DNA of 64,000 bases from RUG14871 sp045539425. GTDB lineage: Bacteria; Bacillota_I; Bacilli_A; Erysipelotrichales; Erysipelotrichaceae. The notes beneath the pieces are model-generated. The model searched no databases and was not told the DNA's origin. It saw only the letters and a list, made by a program, of their open reading frames with translations. Below, in pieces: positions 59,643-64,000 of this stretch. Every line of letters begins with the position of its first letter. Position 1 is the stretch's first letter. The position numbers and the translations under genes were made by a program. The stretch is taken from positions 1 to 64,000 of the forward strand of contig JAZQFH010000012.1 in the NCBI GenBank assembly GCA_045539425.1. Direction: 5' to 3'.

Positions 59643-60536
59643 ATGAATGAAATAAATTTCGGAGATAGAATCAAGAATGAAAGACTGAAGCGAAATCTGA
59701 AGCAGGAAGAAGTTGCCCGTCAGTTTAATGTGTCTGTTTCGACGATCTCTCACTGGGAAAGCGGATCGCGCTATCCAGATTTGGAAATGCTTAGGAAGAT
59801 AGCAGACTATTATGCCTTGTCAACAGATGAACTGCTTTCCAGAGAGGATTACATACGTATCCCGGAAAGAACACCGGTAATGGAAAGCAGACAGGATAAT
59901 ATGATTGAGGGAATTCTGTTCAGTTGCCTGATGATGATATATTTATTTCGGATAATGTTAGATCATACTGTGGTAAGTGAATTACAGGGAATTGAGTTCT
60001 ATCTGTTTGAAGATTACTCGATTCTTCTTATATCTATATTAGGAATTATTAAATCGGTAAAAAGAGAATTCAATCCTAAGATTATTGGGTTGCTTTTCAT
60101 TATTATCATGATGAGATTTTTTACTGAATGGGTTGTACGGTACATTGTGTCTGTTTGGGATTTCGGCTTTAGCTGGAAATGGCTGTATTATTACTGCAGA
60201 GATGATTTTGTTTTTCCTATTATATATTCCATAGCAACCTACCTTTTCTATTTTAAAGAGAAGGAAAAAATGTATTGGATAATACTCTTTTTAACAATTA
60301 CATTATTTCTGCATTTTTTCTTGGGAGGATACTTAGAAGGCCTTGTCTATTGGAAATATGACAATTACGGACAATTCTTAGACTGTGCACTCATGGCACT
60401 TCGAAGAGTAGTATTGGATGTAATCACAGTTCTGGAAAGCACAAAGCTGTATCTGAAACGTCGGAAAACAAAAGCAAAAATGAAACATATTCTGGAAAAG
60501 GAAAAGGAGGAAAAGGAATATGAGAAAAATCATTAA
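59643..60536 (+). CDS. Membrane-bound XRE-family regulator
   Basis: 297 residues. A typical XRE domain lies at 5-62 (GDRIKNERLKRNLKQEEVAR, STISHWESGSRYPDLEML). Five or six hydrophobic segments follow (about 93-245). The end is a basic coiled-coil-like tail (KRRKTKAKMKHILEKEKEEK). Proteins of this type sense envelope or peptide signals and act on adjacent genes. It overlaps the next, broken gene by 17 bases, so the two were an operon. Confidence 0.85.
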   Translation: MNEINFGDRIKNERLKRNLKQEEVARQFNVSVSTISHWESGSRYPDLEMLRKIADYYALSTDELLSREDYIRIPERTPVMESRQDNMIEGILFSCLMMIYLFRIMLDHTVVSELQGIEFYLFEDYSILLISILGIIKSVKREFNPKIIGLLFIIIMMRFFTEWVVRYIVSVWDFGFSWKWLYYYCRDDFVFPIIYSIATYLFYFKEKEKMYWIILFLTITLFLHFFLGGYLEGLVYWKYDNYGQFLDCALMALRRVVLDVITVLESTKLYLKRRKTKAKMKHILEKEKEEKEYEKNH

Positions 60537-61079
60537 CTTAATTCTGTCATTTCTGCTGTTGACAGTAGTTCAAACTGTAAACTTGGATGCTGAAACGACA
60601 GAAGAAATCCTGCTGGATGGACACATGATTGAAATTCAAGCGGGGGGTGTAATCAAACCTATCGTTTAGAATCGGAGGACGGAGTCTGGATTATAGATAT
60701 TATAGAGATTCCAGTTTACTATCCTGACTATTTGGAAAATTGGGGATATGGTGCGTTTCTTAAGACAGTTTCATGTAACTATTTCAGTGGAGAAGGTGTG
60801 GAAATACGTATGCAAGCAAGATTCTCCGGGAGTGTCTCCGAAAGCGGAGGCGCATATTTAGGAATGCCATCTAATGGAGCGTTTAGCTCATCGTCTTATT
60901 CTGCAACCGGATCTGCATCATACTCTGTAATAAGGAGTCACAGTACATCTTCTCAGCCGGCAAAAGCTCTATATAGTCAAGTGTGCAGAGAGAATGCATC
61001 GATGATGTATTGTACATTTCAAATGTCATTGTCTTTAACGCACTCCGGTTCTGCCACAATACAAATCACAAGATCATAA
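60520..61079 (+). pseudogene. Secreted protein gene interrupted at a G6 tract
   Basis: ATG at 60520 after AAAAGGAGG. A signal peptide (LILSFLLLTVVQTVNLDA) begins the first frame, which stops at 60669. From the G6 tract at 60642-60647 a second frame continues (TYRLESEDGVWIIDI...) to TAA at 61079. One added G, or two lost, would give one protein of about 186 residues rich in Ser/Gly near the end. It may be a real frameshift, a phase-variable homopolymer or a sequencing error. The only in-frame methionine for the second part (60732) has no good ribosome site. Confidence 0.6.
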
Positions 61080-61091
61080 CAAGACAATTCT

Positions 61092-61122
61092 GCGGTTTCC
61101 CTTTTGGGGAAACTGCGTTTCT
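61092..61122 (+). terminator. Terminator before tdk
   Basis: GCGGTTTCCC at 61092-61101 pairs with GGGAAACTGC at 61107-61116, followed by GTTTCTTT. Confidence 0.75.
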
Positions 61123-61158
61123 TTCCCTGATTTCATGGCACTTCCTACCGATTCTTGA

Positions 61159-61164
61159 TATAAT
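61159..61164 (+). promoter_or_regulatory. -10 element of tdk
   Basis: TATAAT, 31 bases before the ATG at 61196. The -35 at the expected distance is weak (TGGCAC). Confidence 0.55.
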
Positions 61165-61195
61165 GGGATAGGTTAATCAAGTGAGGTCATGAATT

Positions 61196-61795
61196 ATGTA
61201 TCATGAGTATAAAAAAGGATATCTGGAAGTCATCTGCGGATGCATGTTTGCCGGGAAAACGGAAGAGCTGATCCGGCGCATTAAAGTACTGGAATTTGCG
61301 AAGAAGAAAATTCTGGTTTTTAAGCCTGCCATCGATAACCGCTATTCAGAAACAAAAGTGGTATCCCATGCGGGAAGTTCCACGGAAAGCATTGTCGTAA
61401 ATGAAGCGAAAGAGATCCTGGACTATATTAAAGAGGACACGGAAGTCGTCGCAATTGATGAAGTACAGTTCTTTGATCATGATATCATCTATGTCTGCAA
61501 TATTCTCTGTGATAAGGGAATCCGCGTCATGTGTGCGGGACTGGATACCAACTTCCGTGCAGAGCCGTTCGGCCCGATGGCGGAACTGATCACTTCTGCG
61601 GAATTCGTGACAAAACTGACAGCAGTCTGCACCAAGTGCGGTGCACCTGCGACGAGGACACAGCGTTTGGTCAACGGAGAGCCGGCCAGTTATAACGATC
61701 CGACCATTCTGGTCGGAGCATCGGAAAGCTATGAAGCAAGATGCCGTCACTGTTATGAAATGAAAGACGCCCCGACGATCAAGCGCGGTAAGTAG
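61196..61795 (+). CDS. tdk: Thymidine kinase
   Basis: 199 residues. P-loop GCMFAGKTEELIRRI, Walker B-like VVAIDEVQFFD, and a zinc site from CTKCGAPAT and CRHCYE, as in type II (Tdk) enzymes. Phosphorylates thymidine for salvage. GAGG lies 9 bases before the ATG. Separated from prfA by a hairpin, so it has its own transcript. Confidence 0.97.
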   Translation: MYHEYKKGYLEVICGCMFAGKTEELIRRIKVLEFAKKKILVFKPAIDNRYSETKVVSHAGSSTESIVVNEAKEILDYIKEDTEVVAIDEVQFFDHDIIYVCNILCDKGIRVMCAGLDTNFRAEPFGPMAELITSAEFVTKLTAVCTKCGAPATRTQRLVNGEPASYNDPTILVGASESYEARCRHCYEMKDAPTIKRGK

Positions 61796-61806
61796 CGAAA
61801 CATCAG

Positions 61807-61859
61807 AAACCCCTTAGGCCTTCTCAGGTAGTTTTCAGCAGGAGGACAGGGGTTTTCTT
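61807..61859 (+). terminator. Terminator-like inverted repeat between tdk and prfA
   Basis: AAACCCCT near 61800-61815 and AGGGGTTTT near 61850-61858 form a stem closing a long loop, followed by CTTTAT. Confidence 0.5.
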
Positions 61860-61899
61860 TATATATAGATAAATAGGAAAAGAAAGGTGGAAAACAAAT

Positions 61900-62970
61900 A
61901 TGAGCGCAATTATGGAAAAACTGAAAGAAATTGAGCAGAGATACAATGAACTGGAAAAGCAGCTGGTTTCCGATGAAGTCATCAGCAAGCCTTCCTTAAT
62001 GACGAAGATTGCCAAACAGCAGGCTTCCTTACGTCAGACGGTGGAAACCTACCATGAGTTATTGACATGCCAGAGAAACATCGAGGATGCGAAGCAGTTA
62101 CTGCATGAGCATGATGAGGAAATCAAGGAAATGGCTCAGATGGAACTGGAAGAGGAAACAGCCAGAGAAGAAGAACTCCTGGCCAAGGCACAGATTCTTC
62201 TGATTCCGAAAGATCCGAACGATGACAACAACGCCATCGTGGAGATCCGCGGAGCGGCAGGAGGAGATGAAGGAAACATCTTCGCGGGAGACTTATACCA
62301 CATGTATGTCAAATACTGTGAAAACATGGGATACAAGGTTGAAGTATTACAGGAAAGTGAATCCGAAGCCGGCGGGTTCGCTCTGGTCTCCTTTATGGTC
62401 AAGGGAGACGGGGCCTACGGACACCTGAAATTTGAAAGCGGTGCCCACCGCGTGCAGCGTGTTCCGAAGACGGAAACCCAGGGACGTATTCACACTTCCA
62501 CGGCAACGGTACTTGTTTTAGCCGACGTGGAGGAAGGCGATATCGAGATTCCGGACAGCGATCTGGAAATCGAAACACACCGTTCCAGCGGTGCGGGCGG
62601 ACAGCATATCAACAAAACAGACAGTGCGGTCCGTATCGTTCATAAGCCGACAGGGATCACGGTCAACTGCCAGGACGGCAGAAGCCAGCTGGACAACAAG
62701 GCCACGGCACTGCGTCTGATCCGTGCCAGAGTCATGGAATACATGCAGCAGAAAGCGGATGAGGAAAAAGGTGCCATCCGCCGCAGCAAGATCGGTACTG
62801 GCGACCGTTCGGAAAAGATCCGTACCTACAACTATCCGCAGAACCGTGTTACGGACCATCGTATCGGCTTAACGATCAACCAGCTGGACCGTATCGTGGA
62901 AGGTAAGCTGGACGACATCATCAACGCATTGATTGAAGAAGATCAGAAGGAACGGCTGGCGGCACAATGA
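61900..62970 (+). CDS. prfA: Peptide chain release factor 1
   Basis: 356 residues. The catalytic GGQ loop is in SSGAGGQHINKTDSAVR and the IHTSTATV segment in RIHTSTATVLVLADVEEGD. Recognises UAA/UAG and is methylated at the GGQ glutamine by PrmC, encoded next. AAGGTGG lies upstream. Overlaps prmC by 4 bases. Confidence 0.97.
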   Translation: MSAIMEKLKEIEQRYNELEKQLVSDEVISKPSLMTKIAKQQASLRQTVETYHELLTCQRNIEDAKQLLHEHDEEIKEMAQMELEEETAREEELLAKAQILLIPKDPNDDNNAIVEIRGAAGGDEGNIFAGDLYHMYVKYCENMGYKVEVLQESESEAGGFALVSFMVKGDGAYGHLKFESGAHRVQRVPKTETQGRIHTSTATVLVLADVEEGDIEIPDSDLEIETHRSSGAGGQHINKTDSAVRIVHKPTGITVNCQDGRSQLDNKATALRLIRARVMEYMQQKADEEKGAIRRSKIGTGDRSEKIRTYNYPQNRVTDHRIGLTINQLDRIVEGKLDDIINALIEEDQKERLAAQ

Positions 62971-63818
62971 GCACGTATCATGAACTCGTCCGCGAAGCCA
63001 ACCGTCAGTTAAAAGACTATAATGTCGGAGATAATACGGCGAAGTATTTTCTCTTTGAACTCTTAAACGAGCGGGAAATCGACATGTATCTGCATTATGA
63101 AGAAGAAGCCGATGCGGAAGTGGAAAAGATTTACCGTGAAGGAATCGAACGGATCAAAAAAGATGAGCCGTTAGCCTATATCCTCGGGTATCAGTGGTTC
63201 TACGGCAGAAGATTCTATGTGCATAAGGATGTATTTATCCCGCGCTATGAAACGGAAGAACTCTGCGGTGAGATTCTGGCCAATGTGGACGAATACTTCC
63301 CGGAAGGGGAAGTGACGGTTGCGGATATTGCCTGCGGCAGCGGGGCAATCGATGTCACGCTGGCTCTGGAGGAAGAGCGCTTAAAGGTCTATGCCACTGA
63401 TCTGAGCGAGATTGCCGTGGAAGCGGCGGCGAACAACGCAAGGAAAAACGGAGCGGATGTGACGTTCTTTGTGGGAGATCTTCTAAAACCGATCCGCGAA
63501 AACGGCCTGAAGCTGGATATTCTGGTCTGCAATCCGCCGTATATCGTAGATGATATTGCGCTGGATCCATCGGTTGTGAATTATGAGCCGCATATGGCAC
63601 TCTTCGGAGGAGAGGACGGTCTGGATTTCTACCGCAGACTGCTTGCGGAAGCGAAAGACGTGATCAAGGAAAAGGCCATGATCGCCTTTGAAATCGGGTA
63701 TGATCAGAAAGAGGCTTTGTTAGAGTTGGCGAAGCAGTACTTCCCAAATGACAGAGCGGAAGTTGTTAAAGATTTAAACGGAAAAGACAGAATGTTTTTC
63801 CTCTATCATAACTTATGA
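62967..63818 (+). CDS. prmC: Release factor glutamine N5-methyltransferase
   Basis: 283 residues. SAM site VADIACGSGAIDV, acidic strand VYATDLSEIAV, and the substrate motif CNPPYIV (NPPY). The N-terminal helical domain fits PrmC. Start overlaps the prfA stop (ATGA) and its stop overlaps the next start. Confidence 0.96.
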   Translation: MSTYHELVREANRQLKDYNVGDNTAKYFLFELLNEREIDMYLHYEEEADAEVEKIYREGIERIKKDEPLAYILGYQWFYGRRFYVHKDVFIPRYETEELCGEILANVDEYFPEGEVTVADIACGSGAIDVTLALEEERLKVYATDLSEIAVEAAANNARKNGADVTFFVGDLLKPIRENGLKLDILVCNPPYIVDDIALDPSVVNYEPHMALFGGEDGLDFYRRLLAEAKDVIKEKAMIAFEIGYDQKEALLELAKQYFPNDRAEVVKDLNGKDRMFFLYHNL

Positions 63819-64000
63819 GATACAAAACACTGAGATTAACAAAAGAAGACAGGGAAAGCGTAATCCAGCTTCTTCAGAAAGAGGAAGTGGTGGCTTTTCC
63901 TACGGATACGGTCTACGGGGCCGCAATCCGCTATGACAGTCCTTTGGCCATGAAGCGCTTAAAGAGGGCGAAGCACCGTCCCGAAAGCAAGCCGTTCCCG
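63815..64000 (+). CDS. L-threonylcarbamoyladenylate synthase (TsaC/Sua5/YwlC), N-terminal part
   Basis: 62 codons to the window edge: MRYKTLRLTKEDRESVIQLL, then VVAFPTDTVYGAAI, which is the YrdC/Sua5 nucleotide site, and KRAKHRPESKPFP, the KxR...SKP signature. Involved in tRNA t6A synthesis. ATGA overlap with prmC. Continues beyond the window, so a full Sua5 or short TsaC form cannot be told apart. Confidence 0.93.
   Translation, partial: MRYKTLRLTKEDRESVIQLLQKEEVVAFPTDTVYGAAIRYDSPLAMKRLKRAKHRPESKPFP

Noticed and set aside
57694..60536. A prophage
   Set aside because: A lysin-like protein and XRE regulators are present, but no integrase, terminase, capsid or holin genes.
1..64000. CRISPR arrays, tRNA or rRNA genes
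   Set aside because: No regularly spaced short repeats and no tRNA or rRNA sequence was recognised by eye; a tRNAscan or CRISPR search could still find a missed one.

Overview
The window looks like the chromosome of a low-to-mid-GC Bacillota, most likely Erysipelotrichia or a near relative. This is inferred from the core genes (rpmE, tdk, prfA, prmC, tsaC/sua5 in Firmicutes-type order), the SLH-anchored BspA-type surface proteins, the lipoproteins and the strong AGGAGG ribosome sites. No marker gene in the window fixes the species.

Layout. 1-0.1 kb: tail of an IS30-type transposase. 0.2-16.2 kb: three large secreted proteins with C-terminal SLH triplets (one transglutaminase-like, two BspA/DUF285 leucine-rich-repeat), interrupted by a DUF6020-like membrane protein. 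16.3-19.2 kb: a phosphoesterase and the amino-sugar pair glmM-nagB. 19.4-24.8 kb: a three-gene translationally coupled cassette (TerB_N/TerB_C protein, BrxD-like P-loop ATPase, Lhr-like helicase). 24.9-46.8 kb: a large type VII secretion (T7SS/ESX-like) locus. 47.0-47.6 kb: a HigBA toxin-antitoxin pair. 47.8-50.2 kb: a YdcF-like protein and an IS30-type element. 50.3-64 kb: rpmE and tdk-prfA-prmC-tsaC, separated by about 10 kb holding a nucleotidase, oligoendopeptidase F, lipoproteins, a divergent M23/SH3-like protein, regulators and broken genes.

The T7SS locus is the most interesting part. A long minus-strand gene run starts with EssC and continues with an EspG-like small protein, a YukD/EsaB-like protein, a helical protein, two WXG100-type proteins, a nuclease toxin, a probable immunity protein, and a triad of PIN-kinase, vWA and PP2C proteins. 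That triad is the TerY-P arrangement. Further downstream lie a group-2-like sigma factor overlapping a SepF paralogue, two cytoplasmic leucine-rich-repeat proteins, a membrane protein and a VirD4/TraG-like protein that has lost its P-loop. I recognised no EsaA, EssA or EssB homologue.

The main new observation is a promoter-like element read by eye, GTGAYTTTYN-12 bases-CGTAT with identical spacing, at seven places. They lie upstream of essC, the WXG100 pair, the sigma-sepF-LRR operon, an otherwise unnoticed 56-codon ORF, the membrane/VirD4-like/LRR operon and the TerB_N-ATPase-helicase cassette, and one lies inside the PIN-kinase gene. I infer one regulon joining a T7SS, a phospho-signalling triad and a Ter/BREX-related DNA-processing cassette, probably read by the sigma factor encoded in the locus.
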